Part shown: positions 24,161-36,897 of the stretch, piece by piece
How the letters are laid out: every line of letters begins with the position of its first letter
Numbering within the stretch: the stretch's first letter is position 1
Assembly: GCA_027405735.1 (NCBI GenBank)
Contig: JAPEHQ010000004.1
Location: forward strand, 682,001 to 746,000
Length of the DNA stretch: 64,000 nucleotides
Origin: Mucor racemosus
Taxonomy: Eukaryota; Mucoromycota; Mucoromycetes; Mucorales; Mucoraceae
Direction: 5' to 3'
Notes under the pieces: model-generated
What the model saw: only the letters and a program-made list of their open reading frames with translations
Told to the model about the DNA's origin: nothing
Database searches by the model: none
Program-made: the position numbers and the translations under genes

Positions 24161-26289
24161 TCAATCATGAACATCTACAATACTAAGTCTTCTCTGTAGG
24201 CTTCCTCTCTTATGTACAGCCTTTTGTTGCTCTTCATCGCCACCTTCAAGTCCTCCTGCGCCCATAATGATCCATTGAACAGTACCTTGTCTTAAACTTT
24301 GACAATAATCATTAATAAAGTGGTCATTCATAAAGAAAGGAAACAAGATTCGAAACAAAATTCGAATTTGATTTTCTTGAGGCAATCGACGAATGACATA
24401 TCGATTGAGTAAACCAGATAAATGTAAAAACGAAATTGGACGTACAGGCACCGGTTCATTTGTGTAAGGATTTGGCGGATAAATGGTAATATTAAATGCA
24501 GAATCAATATAGACTAGTGAACCAGGTGGGGTACTTGGGTAAAAAAAGAGATTAGATTTCAAAACATCTAATCAAAAAAAAAATTGCCCTTACTCATAAT
24601 GCCAAAAACTGGGCGTACGAGGCACAATATCGTTATTATAAACATGATGGAAGATCTTGCTCGTCATTCTTGGACTAAAGACCTTTGAAAACTCGGCATC
24701 GCTTATTTTAGGCTGCCCGTATGTATATAAACCTGCAAAATGGTCCAATAATGGACTTTTTGATTGTAACATTTTGGCTAAAAAGACTTGAAATCATATA
24801 AATTTTCTATATTTACAACATTACACTTAATATACTTACTAGTTCCCATAGCTCCACCCAAACTATGACCCGTAATGAATAATCTTTTTCGCTTTTTTGT
24901 TGTGATTGTACTCCCATGTGATAACCCTGATCGTCTTCTCGATTGCTTTTCTTGCTGTAAATGATGGTGAATCAAGTCTAAAATGTGTTCTTCGGCCAGA
25001 GCATACATACTGTTTGTACGAATATCAATATCTGGACCTACCCAACTACTATCAATGGGTTCCTTTACATGATGAAATAGATTTGTAGTTAAAAATTTGA
25101 TGATTTTACCGGTGCCCTGAACTGCAGAGACAATCGTCCGGTAAACAGATGTATTTGTAAGTTCAATATGCAAAACTGGGCCGTCTGGTGTGATGGTTGT
25201 CTTTACTGTCTCATGATCTTCTTTTCGCTTCATAGGTTCCCCCATTGCCTTCCAATATCCTTTATGTACTTTCCCCATGGGACCCCACGGCGATTTTATA
25301 TTTGTCATCGCCATAGAAATGTTGGTGAGGTAGTTTTGAATGTTCAATGGATTGGTCCTAAAATCAATTGGTGAATATCTATTATATGTACATATAGGCG
25401 AATGTTATATTTACCCCCTAAATACCAATAAAATATCATCATCTTTTTCAGTTATAAAAGCACAAATGTTCTAAATAACATGAAATTAAATATCTAATTT
25501 CAATTGATCTGTGTAACATGCAATAGACAAACCTTATAAGCAATTGGTTTAAATGTATGCTCAACATCGAATCCTGCTTTTTTCAATTCATATTTGATAA
25601 TATCAACTTCTTCATAAACTAATTTACTTGCTACAGAAAGGGTATAAGCAAGAGGAAGGGAGTATTTTGGTCTCTTCAACAATGATGTGAGTGCACGTGA
25701 TTCAGGGCCAGTAGAATCTGTCATGCGCAGTTGCTTTCTCTGCTTGAATAGTTCGCTATTTTCCAGGTGTTTCGATCTCGGGATTGAATCATCGAACATT
25801 TCTATACGAGGATCCATTGCACTTGTGATGGCTGTGTAATGGCTTAGTTTTTTAGTTTTTCTCGAATGATTTTAATTGATACCTACAATACTTTCTTTTA
25901 GAAGGGTGTAATCCAATAAATAATCCAAATACTGTGCGTATAAGCTGATCGCTCATTAGCAATACAATGAAACCTAGGAAAAAGAAGCATCGTATCACAA
26001 AAGCAAATAAGGGCCCAATAATGGTTGTTTTTGCTAAATATCGAGTGAATGGAGCCAAGGATTTACTGATACTTGATAAAATGTTGAATAGCATTGGTGT
26101 TCCATGCTTAACTGTTTTATAACCGAGAAACAAAAATGTCGACAGACTCATACTAACGATGGATAGAGCGAAAAGTAAGGAACTAACAAATATCAAATTT
26201 TCTTTCAGCGCATATATTGCAACAATAGCGGGGATAGAGGAAATGATGGAGGCAATAGCAAAATATATTCGATTTCTGCCTTTGGCCAT
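24161..26289 (-). CDS. Membrane-anchored class 3 (Rhizomucor-type) lipase
   Basis: Six exons, 26289-25883, 25821-25533, 25470-25415, 25357-24840, 24777-24594 and 24533-24161, give 608 residues. Residues 1-136 hold three or four hydrophobic segments, so the protein is probably anchored in a membrane. The alpha/beta-hydrolase part has VFRGTNPLN (oxyanion region), the nucleophile elbow GHSLGG near residue 416, the acidic motif VYNNDIVPR near 475 and a candidate catalytic His near 520 (FLHLSG). Class 3 lipases hydrolyse triacylglycerols or related esters. The natural substrate here is unknown. A Lys/Arg-rich insert precedes the elbow. The gene is divergent from the TFIIIC subunit gene, with 463 bp between them. 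Confidence 0.88.
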
Positions 26290-26752
26290 GTGGATTTAAA
26301 TTGAATTATAAGCTGCTTACTTGTTTGATTTCTTTTTGCCTAATTGTATAAATTAAGGGGTGGAAGAAAAGGGAAGAAGAAGCGTGTGAGTTGGACATGC
26401 TTTTATTTCATTTTCATGCGGGAAGCGAATTGAATTCTGATTCACACTATACAAATGTTTGTTGGGGACTGATATTTTTACATGAATTGGTCTATGAAAA
26501 ATGGTTATATCATGTCGCTGCATCAAAGAATACTAAAATATACCATATTCTCTGATTAATTACCTCATAGGTACGCTAAAAATTCCTTGAAGGTAAGAGG
26601 TCAAAGCATTTTTGGATGTTTCATCGCATTGGGGAACAGATGATGGATTCCAGTGACTGGGTTAAAAGGGCCATTATCGAATGTAAATTTTTTATTTCAT
26701 ACAGATACACATCTTCTCTATACAATAAACCAACAAGATACTTTAATACACA
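26290..26752. promoter_or_regulatory. Divergent promoter of the lipase and TFIIIC-subunit genes
   Basis: Both genes start outward from this interval. No strong TATA box is evident, and no other feature is seen. Confidence 0.45.
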
Positions 26753-27287
26753 ATGAGCGACAGCGAATTCGAATATGAAGAGGAGGTAATGGCACTATTT
26801 CTCGAGCTTTTCTCTTGTTCTCAACTTGAAATCTAGACTAGCTATGTAACATTTGATATGGGTACAAGTATTACAAGTGATTTTGTCGAGCAAAAGTCGC
26901 GTGGTTGTCGTATTATTGTAAGGATTGCAACCATCAAATACTTTAAATGATTTACTAATCATACAACATCAAAAACTAAAGGGTCTAGAAGAAGGGCAGC
27001 CTCTTTTACAACTAGGCGGATTAACATTTGAAGGAAAAGTGGATGAAACTATTGGGGCACATTTATTGTTTGAAATCAAAGAAAAAGTGCATGATACAAA
27101 AGGTCTATTGCCTCTTTTAACATCAATGCGAACTGAAGATGATGCTCCAAAACAACAAAAATATTCCTTGGATTATGTTTGTTCAACAGAAAACGTTATT
27201 AAAATGGAAACTGTGACGATAAAGCCTAGAGTTGCAAAAGAAATAAAATATGTCAAGGATGAAGAGGCTGATACGTTATTTAATTGA
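26753..27287 (+). CDS. TFIIIC tau55-related subunit (GTF3C6-like)
   Basis: Three exons, 26753-26785, 26837-26917 and 26982-27287, give 139 residues. After an acidic start (MSDSEFEYEEE) comes a short beta-barrel-type domain: SYVTFDMG, then IIGLEEGQPLLQLGGLTFEG, then ETIGAHLLFE. This matches the tau55-related domain of the small TFIIIC subunit (human GTF3C6), which binds internal promoters of tRNA genes for RNA polymerase III. The ILQIG/F.G/GT.L.FE pattern is the key. The C-terminal tail is variable, as in the family. Confidence 0.82.
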
Positions 27288-28850
27288 ATAAAAAATGGAA
27301 ATATTTATTAAAGTAAATTAGAGGGAAGGAATAGTAACTACATTTGTAAATAAACATCAAACTTTGATAAAGCCCAACAGTTGTATTTTATATTTTTCAT
27401 TTAAATTTTATATATAAAGTATTGAATAAGCTAATATTCAATAAAAAATGAAACCCACAAAATTGCACATAATGCCATGGGTTAATACGAAGATCAATCC
27501 TAACCATTCTGTGCACCCATCTCGTGTGTTATAGGTAGTATTCAATTGCTTGACGATTTCGTTGTTTCATAGATAATTACCGAGGTAACCATCTCACACG
27601 AATGCTTTTTATTACAATTGTTATTTTTTGCGTTGTTAAAGAAAAAAAAACTTCCTGGCTTTTACCCCTTGTATTTATACCTTTTTGCATCTGATAGTTC
27701 GTGACTAGTGTCTAAGATGGAAATTTAAGGCTTAGGGTAGCAGCACATGTTAATTGGATTAACGCCAACGTTTATGAGACCGTTTTGTTTTCTCATAAAT
27801 TTCTAGTGGACACATTTAGATAGCCGTCTATTGTAAAAAGTTTAAGCGAAATTACTGAACAATGATCGGATAACATGCTGCACAATTGCCATAACTTTTG
27901 TTTTGCATTGGTTTTTATATGCATCTGAAAACCATACTGTTTATATACACCATCATATACAGCATTTTTATATGCGCAGTCAAATCAAGTATCAAACAAC
28001 TGAGACTTGTAATGTCGTGTAGCACAGAAATTTATAAACATGATGGCTCAAATCAGTGTCTTGTCAAGTAAATTTAACCAAGGACCTGTTATAGACAGGT
28101 ATATTAGACAGTCTTAATTTACGTAGCTTTTGGAAGTTCGATATTGCTATTATAATCACATTAAATTTGGAACGATTCCATCATTTTTTAGTCCAAAGGA
28201 AGAGAAAAGAACTGCATATATATAAAACTACACTTTTGAGCCAGCTCAGATGTCTATTATACTATTATATATATATCCAAAGGATCGTCGAGAAAATGCA
28301 ATAGCACTCGAAAACTACCACAGAGGCTGGATTTGAACTTTAAATTTGACAGATATCCAATGATATACTTGCCCTGAAGTCTGAGTGGAAATATTTCGAC
28401 ACTTAAATTGAGGGTCCAATAATTATGTCAGGCTGATGGTATATGCCTATTAAATTATGCAAATTCTCATTTTTTGGATATAATATTGTAGAAAAAAGAA
28501 TGCTTCGTTACAGCAAACATGTTTATAAACGTTTCAAATATATTCAAGCTGTTTATAATCCTATAATACGCTCGTAAATCCCCTTTTATATTATTGTTTT
28601 TTGCAGGGCATGTAAATCAATTTTCAAATGCTTAAATATTTTCTAGGACTTCAAATAACCATCATATTTCTTGTTCAGTCAGAAGAGAGCTAAAATAAGC
28701 TGAATTTTCTTCTTGAATATTTTTTGTCCTATCATATGCATATAGCAAAATCTTTGTGCAAGAGCAATCTTTCGTGAATAAAAATCTATTCTCTAAAAGT
28801 GCTTCTTATCATATTTAGTTACATTGATTATCGCAGCACACTATCAAAAT
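27288..28850. other. Intergenic region without recognisable genes
   Basis: AT-rich with many stops in all frames. No repeat unit, RNA gene or strong promoter was found. Confidence 0.4.
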
Positions 28851-29990
28851 TTAGGCTGGTTTGCAAAGCTTGAAAGGATCCTTCCAAGACATTTATGTTT
28901 ATCAAACCATTGCATGCATATCGGGAGGAAATTAGAAATAAACTGATATTTCATTTGACCAAAAATCTAGAAAAAGGACGACTGATCAAAAATCTCGCCA
29001 GTGATCATCTTTACACATCGATTACTCAAATTATTTAGAGATCACTAGCCGCATTAAACAAATTGACAAGTATTCCATTCTCATATCACCTAAATGGAAA
29101 TTACACCAAAGTTTACTGACCTTCAAAGAAAGTATGAACAAATTGGAATTACATATACTGGAAAGTACTACCGATTCACAAAGCTTGACTCATCGGCTTG
29201 ATGAATTCCCAAACTTGAAAATTCTAAATTTAATTGGATCTTTCCAGAATATATTGAAGTTGGGAGTAATGTTAAAACAGCGTTGCCATTTTCAAAGGCT
29301 TGATCCACGTATTAAATCAATCAATGAATTAGAAAATGATCCTATCGATGAATTAGTGATAGTCGAACTTACTGCATGAGCAATAGTAATGATGTGAAGA
29401 AAATTGACAGTGTCAAAATCTTAGAAATCGCTGCTTACGGTTACCCTAGCTTCATTAAATACTTGATGTTCAAGTGTCCAAATATAGAAAATTTTAGTTT
29501 GATTTTTTTTTTTGGGATTTGGGATAGGGGATAATGATTATGTTAGCCTAAATGTAGTTTATATCATAGGTGCTATTAAAAACTTGGGAATTCATAGTTT
29601 ACATTACAAAATATCAACTCAAGATGATTTAAGCGTGCGTACCTTGGTTTGTCAGAAATCTATATGCACCTTAAAAACTGGTCCTATAATGAGAGTAATT
29701 TAAGCCAATATTATAAATACTATGTAACTGACCTCAAATATGTTCTTTCGACCAAAAGAATATGTTTAAACTTGTAATACAACAACTCGAGAATGTTCGA
29801 ATTTTCAAAAAATTAATCTTCAAGGTTTCCAATCTTCAAAATCGGAGCACACCCTCTTTTCTATAACTAACCTCATACAAGCACTTTTAGGACATACCTT
29901 AGACACTGTTAAACAGATACAAATTGGCCACATTATGCTAACTGTTTCTAAATTTATTTTATATCTTACATAAGGCTCAAAAACACGTAA
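28850..29990 (+). pseudogene. Decayed F-box/LRR-type protein gene
   Basis: The plus-strand frame from about 29020 reads with leucine-rich character: LDEFPNLKILNLIG near 29200, then a second frame with YPSFIKYLMFKCPNIENFSL near 29430, and TLFSITNLIQALLGHTLDT near 29860. Stops and frameshifts separate the pieces. Mucorales genomes carry large families of F-box proteins with such divergent LRRs. No F-box itself is clear at the 5' end. The 3' end runs into repeat family C, so the gene tail is part of the repeat. Confidence 0.5.
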
Positions 29991-31000
29991 ATTTTACTAC
30001 TTTTTCCTAAAAACTGGGTCTCACTTTTCATCTCTGCTCTGCTTTTTCTTTCACTAAATAACATCAAGAAAAATTATATACCAATGTACCTGAGATGTTC
30101 AGCTTTAATTCAAAAATAAGTATTCAAAAATATCCTATTTTTTGCAGTTGGTATAACTTTTTTAGCGCTAATGTTTCAGATTTTTACGCGTATTTCACAG
30201 ATAAAAATCAAAAACTTTGAGGCTTCATATCTCTACAAAAAATTAAGTTATACTAACACTTTGTAATAATAAAACTTAATTGTTTTGAAGTGCTCTATAA
30301 CATATTTCAGTATGAAAAAATTCTGAGCACCTTTATTTTTTCTTCAATTTTTTTGGCATTTTTGTAGTAGATTTCAAAATATTCGTTAAAGCAAGCAGTG
30401 TTTTTTTTCCATTCATGCCATAGAGCCCATTGAGCTCTCTCGGACCCAATTTAGTTTTTTTTAAAATATTGATTTTTCGTGGCGATATCCTTAAAAATGT
30501 GTACAAAAAGATACCTTCATTTCTAGCTTCCATTTTTCCCTTATACCCTCATCCCAAATTCTGAATCTGAAAAAATTTGGACAAAAATCTCGTTTTCTCT
30601 ACGGAAATTGCAGCTAAAAGGTTCTACAATAGCTCGATCGATAGATAATGTTTTTGCGCATTATTCCAATTAGTTATATTTTAAATATGCTTATAAAAAG
30701 TGATGTGTATCTTCAAAAAACCTCCAAAATTTCAATTGCATTTTATGAAAAATTTAATGTGGAATGTTTTTTTGATTTTTATTTAGATAGATGCAGAATT
30801 TAAAACTGTACAAAAACTATTTAATATGTTAGGTCAACTTACTTGGCAGTTCAGGAGCATTTAAATGATTTTGTTTTTTGAATAATTTTTCGTCCATTTT
30901 TTAAAATAAATTTTGGAGCCCCGTTATAATAGTTTTCAAGCTGTGATAAGAACTACTATTTTGATTATCTCGACGAAAAATCAATATTTTTCGCTAAAAC
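29820..31000 (+). repeat. Repeat family C, copy 2
   Basis: It is homologous to the copies at 37740 and 61380 and, inverted, to 5270-6640. The copy 1 and copy 2 neighbourhoods match beyond the repeat, through the shared spacer into LTR A. Confidence 0.7.
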
Positions 31001-31599
31001 AAAAAATGCAGAGTAGCAATCAATTAGATCTATCTACTGAGGACAAAAAAATGAGCCCTGGATAATGAGTTTTAAGTTTTACAAAATAATAAACTAATGT
31101 TTACAACTGCAGAAAACAAAGAAAAAAATTACATCCTTGTGAAGAATATTAATCCAATGAATCTCCAATTATACATGATAATAGATTTAAATATATCCTG
31201 CATAAAAATTTATATTTCTACTTTCACAAATCACTGTGAATTGAGGAAACCATCAGCAAAACATGATATTTCTGTCCAATAATATGATCTATCAGAATTA
31301 GGAATTACCGAATTACCAATTTAGAACATCTGTCAAACCATGATGTTCAACATGCAAGTCAAGCAAGGTCATATTCCATGCGTCGTCTATCATCATGCTA
31401 CTATTGAATCGTAGAAGCAGGATTCCAATATATCCACACAATATCCAAATGCTCATTCTAATTATATTATCACTCACATTTAATACACTCATTCAATTAG
31501 TATATAAGCCCCCTCTATAAGCTCATAATATAAAACGGTACTTTTTCACTTGATTAATTTTATACGATTTACCTTTTGATAAATCACAATAAAACTACC
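31001..31599 (-). repeat. Sequence between repeat C and LTR A, copy 2, interrupted by LTR B
   Basis: This is the counterpart of 4978-5270 on the opposite strand. It is split by the family B insertion at 31282-31586. Confidence 0.5.
31282..31586 (+). mobile_element. Solo LTR family B, copy 2
   Basis: 305 bp, starting ATATGATCTATCAG and ending TTTTGATAAATCA, flanked by CAATA at 31277-31281 and 31587-31591. The uninterrupted copy near 4980 reads directly across the junction. A TATATAAGCC promoter box lies near 31500. Confidence 0.65.
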
Positions 31600-32149
31600 T
31601 GTTGTGTCCTATATTCTCATGTTTGATAAATAATACTTAAAAAAAGGATACAATTAAAGGAGAATGAGTAATAAATCAGTTCTTTAACTGCATAATAAAA
31701 ACAAGATATTGTTTATTTAGATATAAAAGTATGACCTTTTACTGTATATTGATTTGACAATGAACTTTTGAGATTTAATTTAAGGCACCACTATGGGACC
31801 ATTATTAGATCTGTTTGGTAGTAATCTATGAATGGAAATGGATCAATCATAATTTAACCGTGCTTGCAGAGCTTGTGAGTTGTCTTGTTTTAATGCTGCG
31901 CTAAATGTGCTTGGATATTGATTTGATAGCTACTTGATTGCTTAATAACCGCTGGGATGAAATAATATAATGGTATCATAATCGAGGTCCAAGCGTTCTT
32001 GGTAATTGCTGAATAAACGTAGTACGCTAGGAGTTTTTTATATCTAATATCAAGACTTTGCACTTCAATACATGTCATAGTCAATAGGTTATAAGATATA
32101 CTGATACTGTAGACGATGATAAAGTATGGTACTTGCTGGCATACAATGT
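31600..32149 (-). repeat. LTR family A, copy 2, uninterrupted
   Basis: About 550 bp in reverse orientation. It serves as the reference that shows copies 1 and 3 carry insertions. Its outer end has drifted (ATACAATG in place of ATACAACA). Confidence 0.65.
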
Positions 32150-32730
32150 GCACGATAATGAATAATAAATTCTCGGAAGCTACGTACATTCAGGCATCAT
32201 TCTCAAGATTTTTCATATAACGTGTTTCTTAAGTGAAGATTGATATGCCTTAAGTAGTATTGTTCATGCAGTAATAGTTATCCTGAAGTCTTTTTTTAAG
32301 CATAGGTTAAAGTTGATGACAAACCAATTTCTAACTAATGATGACTGAAGCAGGAACTGATAGAAATCCAAATATGATTAACGATGTTATTTGCTGAGGT
32401 CTTTTTAAGTCTTGCTGAAAAATGATTAAAGATATTCCATTATGTATGCCTTTATGTTACAATTAGTAATACTTTATTTGTTACTTACCGGATGAAAACC
32501 AAAACCAGAATATACAGACAGTGGTAGGCCTACAATACAGTTTACATTATTAAATTATTGCGTGTAGAATGTGTCTATTTTTGTAGAATTTCTTGTGCTT
32601 GTGAAATAAGATATTCATAAAGAAAATGGATTTCCAAAATAGCACTAATAATACTAGGATAGAGAAAAGAAGACGACAATTGCTAGTCTTTTAAAAGCTG
32701 CGCGTAGAAAGGTAAAACGAAAAAAGGTGA
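32150..32730. other. Left flank of the hAT element
   Basis: AT-rich, no gene or repeat recognised. Confidence 0.4.
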
Positions 32731-32738
32731 GGGGGTGA
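32731..32738. repeat. hAT target-site duplication, left
   Basis: GGGGGTGA, identical to 36890-36897. An 8-bp duplication is diagnostic for hAT elements. Confidence 0.9.
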
Positions 32739-32987
32739 TAGGAATGGGCTTCGATTCGAGTTTGAATCGAGTTTTAACGGAAACGGCTATTCGATTCGAG
32801 TTGGAAAACGGTCCGTTTTTTTTGTAACTCAGATAAATAACGGGGTGGAAGCAAGTATCGGGTCGTCTTGAGCAGACCGTTATAATATCAGCTTTGACAA
32901 ATTAATATACATATATGAAATCATGCATCGATATTTATTTCATGAATTTAACAACTAAAAAAACTAATTAAGGCACATGATTTTACA

Positions 32988-35900
32988 TTACACCTTGGTA
33001 AATAATTCACTTTGCCAACAAGTTAGCAACACAATTTTTTCTCCAGTATCTGGATGCAGCTTGGCTCTTGTATTATTTATGACATATTTCGCTTGTGAGA
33101 ATAGCCTTTCGGCAGGGACGCTTGTAGCAGGAATAGATAAATATTTTTTAGCAAATAATGATAGTGTTGGAAAAAGATTTTCATGCTGCTTCCAAAATTT
33201 TAGGGGCAAGGTCGCATATTTTTTTCCAAGTTCCATGTTGGTTATGGCAACTTCGTCTTCATCGTTAGTGTCATCGTCATCATCATCTATTGTGTTTTAT
33301 ATAAATGCTCCATTAGTAAATGTTATCAAAATTACATAAATGACAGCTTTACCATTTTGCAATTTATATCTGCGCAATTTCAACTTCGACTTGTACTCTT
33401 TTCTGTGGTCAATGTCAAGGTACCTTTTCAAATCAGCATTTGTTTCAACATAATGTTTGATTATGTCAACATTTCCTTCGTACAACTGAACCTTTTTATA
33501 TCTTTCATCTTCTTGTGATCTAGATGGTCGAGTTGAGCCAACTATATCTTCATTATCAGAAGTATTATAAGAAGAATCGGAAGAGTCAATACTATCAATG
33601 TCCATAATTGTTGATGTCGATGGGCCTGATGCAAAAAATGTTATATATCAGTAATGTAAATCAAAATACAGAACAGATATGAATTACCTGCTTCATTTCC
33701 ATAGATCATTCTGTACATCACTGTTTTGCTACTACTACTACCATCTAGTTCTCTAGCATAATACTTTTCTAAAAATGAGGAAAATGATTCCTTGCAAACA
33801 GCTATTTGTTCATCAATTATATTTTTCTCCCATTTTTGATCTTTCCTAAAATAATAAAAATAATAAGCATCATCAGCTACAAGAAAGATAAAAGTAGTAC
33901 CAGTATGAAAACTTCAGACTCGGGTCAACCAAGGTGGAATTTGCATAAACACTTGTTAAATCAGTCTTAGAATAGTACTTCGATAGCTTATCCTTGCAAC
34001 ACTGAATAGCGTCTGCCAAATGTGGGTTTTTTTCTTGAAATGCGTCCAATTGGTCAAATAAACGGTTAAATAAAACGATTGTTTTATTAATAGTTGTATA
34101 CCTGGAGAAGTTAATTAGTACTGTATGGTATACTATTTTTATAAAAGCTGTAATATTGCTACTTACTGCTGACTTGAGAGCCAAACTGTTATTTTTTCGA
34201 ATTTTGTCAATACTTCGTTAACAATAGTAATATACTGGATTTGCTCATCATTTAAACTACAGTTTTCACGTATATCGTCGTCTGAATTCACTGTCAGTCT
34301 ATATGCTTCTCTTACCACCAAGAACCGATCTATCATATGTTTTGTAGAGTGCCATCTCGTAGAACAGTCGACTATTATTGCTAAATCAGGCAGTTTTAAT
34401 ATCTTCTTATTTGATTCAAAGACACATGTCAATTGGTTAGAAAGTTTGATTTTAGCGCAACCTTTACGAAGCCTATCAATGGGATTATTACCCTCGGCAC
34501 CACTTTTGTTTATCTGGATGGTTTTAGATCCAATTAATTCAATAAATAATTTCATGTAATTAATCAAATACTTACATCTTCCATAACAGCTTCCATGTTT
34601 GCGCTATCATTTGGTGCTTTTGCTTTTAGCCCTTTTTCAATTAAATCGTGACATACAATGTTGATTACGTGCGCAAAACAGGAAATCATGTTTTCCTTCT
34701 TTTTGAAATTGAAAGACTCATCATCTTCTGCTACCTTTTCAATATATTCTCCCATTGATCCATTATTTGATGCATTATCGGTTGTTATGCAGAATAATTT
34801 GTTTTTGATGCCATAGTCATCCAACACTGCAAGGAATAATTTTCCAAGATCTTTTCCTTTTTATGAATGTCAGTATCAAAACAAATCAACATTTATGAAT
34901 TGTATAAATTGGTGCATACCCGAATGAGAAGCATTTTTCATGTATTTAATAGCAATTGTTATTTGTTGCGGCTTCCAATTTTTGTCGATGTAATGTGCTG
35001 TTATTCCCATGAAATACTTGTCTACGTTGCATCATTAAATAAAGTCAGTAATGAAGAAAGTATATGTAGTACTTTTTACTCACTAGTATCACTCTTCCAC
35101 AAATCAGTTGTAAAATTTAAGAATTCTTGCTCTTGCAGAGTGGTTTTAATTATTTCCTTTTGATCCAAGTATTTTTGAATAAGCAAATCCTTCAATTTAT
35201 TTTTCTTGGGAGGTATCAGTATTGGATCGTACGATTTTGAGCCATCATTTCCACTATTTCTGCTGCTGAATTGAATAAGCTTTTCCAAAGTAATGTTTTT
35301 TTCAGAAAAATTTATTGTCAATCTATTAGCTATAATGAAATCAGTAAATAGTTTAAGAAAAGCTTCTCTTGTATGGGGCTCCTCATCGATTGTATCAATT
35401 TCGTCTTGTTCTTTTTGATATCTGTCCAGATGAGGCTTATTTTCTTGCGTGAGACAGCTTTGAACAAAATCACAGTTATAAATCTCTTTTTCTCTGTCTG
35501 TTTTATCTTCCCAATCAGTAATTTGTTCTTTCGAAAACGTCAATAATTTAAGAATTATATTATCTAACGTGCAATGTAACATGTTAATGAATGCGAATTT
35601 ATGATTGATTGATAAAATAATACTCACGTCTGGATTCAGTAAGATTAAAATGTTTGTTTTCAAGATGTTTTCGAAAGCTTGTACTTGATCCTTTTGAACT
35701 AGAAAATTTTTCGAAGCATTCTCCTTTTCTTCTCTTTACAGTACAATGTATAAAATCATCAACTCTCATTCCATAACCATATATATTCCACCATTTCCAA
35801 GCCCGGTGCACTTTGTTGTCATAATTTGCTGCCTCCCTCCTGTCACTTCCACACCATGGTATATCATGCTCCTTTCCTGTTACTTCTGACCTTATCGATA

Positions 35901-36081
35901 TTCTGCTTGTCCTATTATGCCGCCTAATTTCTTCTAGCCCTTCAAAAGGTAAACTACCTCTAAATCTGTCAGTTAAAGACGCAGTAGTTGAAGAAGTTCC
36001 CATAGATGAATAGGAAGAAACACGTTGGATAAGGCTTGGAATTGAAAAAGGATCATGGCTATCATGAGGCTGTTCACTCAT
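32988..36081 (-). CDS. hAT transposase, apparently intact
   Basis: Nine proposed exons: 36081-35628, 35563-35084, 35021-34920, 34856-34576, 34513-34167, 34101-33901, 33845-33688, 33625-33353 and 33286-32988. They join in frame into 864 residues without a stop. The N-terminal part has a BED-type zinc finger (CFEKFSSSKGSSTSFRKHLE). Next come LNFTTDLWKSDT, MGITAHYIDKNW, a catalytic-core segment CITTDNASNNGSMGEY, the FAHVINIVCHDL helix and DCSTRWHSTKHMIDRFL. The C-terminal hAT dimerisation block is YLSIPATSVPAERLFSQA. The enzyme cuts and reinserts the element. Alternative donors exist in exon 8: the one at 33336 breaks the frame, the one at 33352 keeps it. Transposition competence is unproven. 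Confidence 0.85.
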
Positions 36082-36343
36082 TTCTTTTATTTATAATAAA
36101 AATGTTTAGATGAACAAAAAATTAAGGAACTCAACCTCAAAGATAGAGTAGCTTATATATACAAAAAATTAGAAAACTTTTACTTTATTGTATGTAAACA
36201 TTACGTCAAAAAATCACTCTCACTCATGGCATACAATTTATAAATGGTAATGACTTGCGCGGTAATAATGTTGTTACAGAAGCACGTTTTCATTCAAAAT
36301 AACGAGTATATGTATAAAGTATACATGAAATAAAAGACAAGCA

Positions 36344-36661
36344 AGCATGATCTATCAGAATCAGAAATTACCAAATTACCTATTTAGAACCTTTGTCAAA
36401 CCATGATGTTTAATAGCGCAAATCAGACAATGCTACATTCCATGCTTCTATCATCACGCTACAATTAAAGTATAAAAGCATGGTTCAATTACAGTATATT
36501 CATACGATATTCATATGTTTATTCTAATTACATTACCATTCAAATTCAATACACTCATTCAATTAGTACATAAACTCTCTTTATAAGCTCATAATTAAAC
36601 AGTATTTTTTTTTATTTTTTGCATGATTTCATACGTTTATCTTTCAAATTTCAATAAATCA
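36344..36661 (+). mobile_element. Solo LTR family B, copy 3 (nested in the hAT element)
   Basis: It starts AGCATGATCTATCAG and ends TCAATAAATCA, homologous to 31282-31586. Candidate target duplications AAGCA (36339-36343) and GAGCA (36662-36666) differ at one base. It lies about 260 bp upstream of the transposase ATG. Confidence 0.6.
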
Positions 36662-36889
36662 GAGCATTTTTAAATCACCCTTCGTCAAATTATACGTTAA
36701 TGTACGTATATTTGATTATTTCACAATTTCACATATTTTTTGAAAGCCAAAACTCGAATCCCACTTTCGAGTTTAGGTGACACGAAAAAAAAAACTCGAA
36801 TACCCCCATCCGAGTCTGCATAAAAAACGGCCCGTTATAACAGTCAAACTCGGTTGACCATAATACGATACGTTGGGTGTGAAATCCTA

Positions 36890-36897
36890 GGGGGTGA
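36890..36897. repeat. hAT target-site duplication, right
   Basis: GGGGGTGA, the partner of 32731-32738. Confidence 0.9.

Larger units (their letters stand above)
32739..36889 (-). mobile_element. Complete hAT DNA transposon
   Basis: 4151 bp bounded by TAGGAATGGG on the left and the reverse complement of TAGGATTTCAC on the right, with a perfect 8-bp duplication outside. Subterminal regions share AACGGTCCGTTTTTT / AACGGGCCGTTTTTT in inverted orientation and several TTCGAGTT words. It encodes one transposase on the minus strand. A family B solo LTR (36344-36661) sits between the transposase start and the right end, so that insertion is younger than the hAT insertion. Confidence 0.88.
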
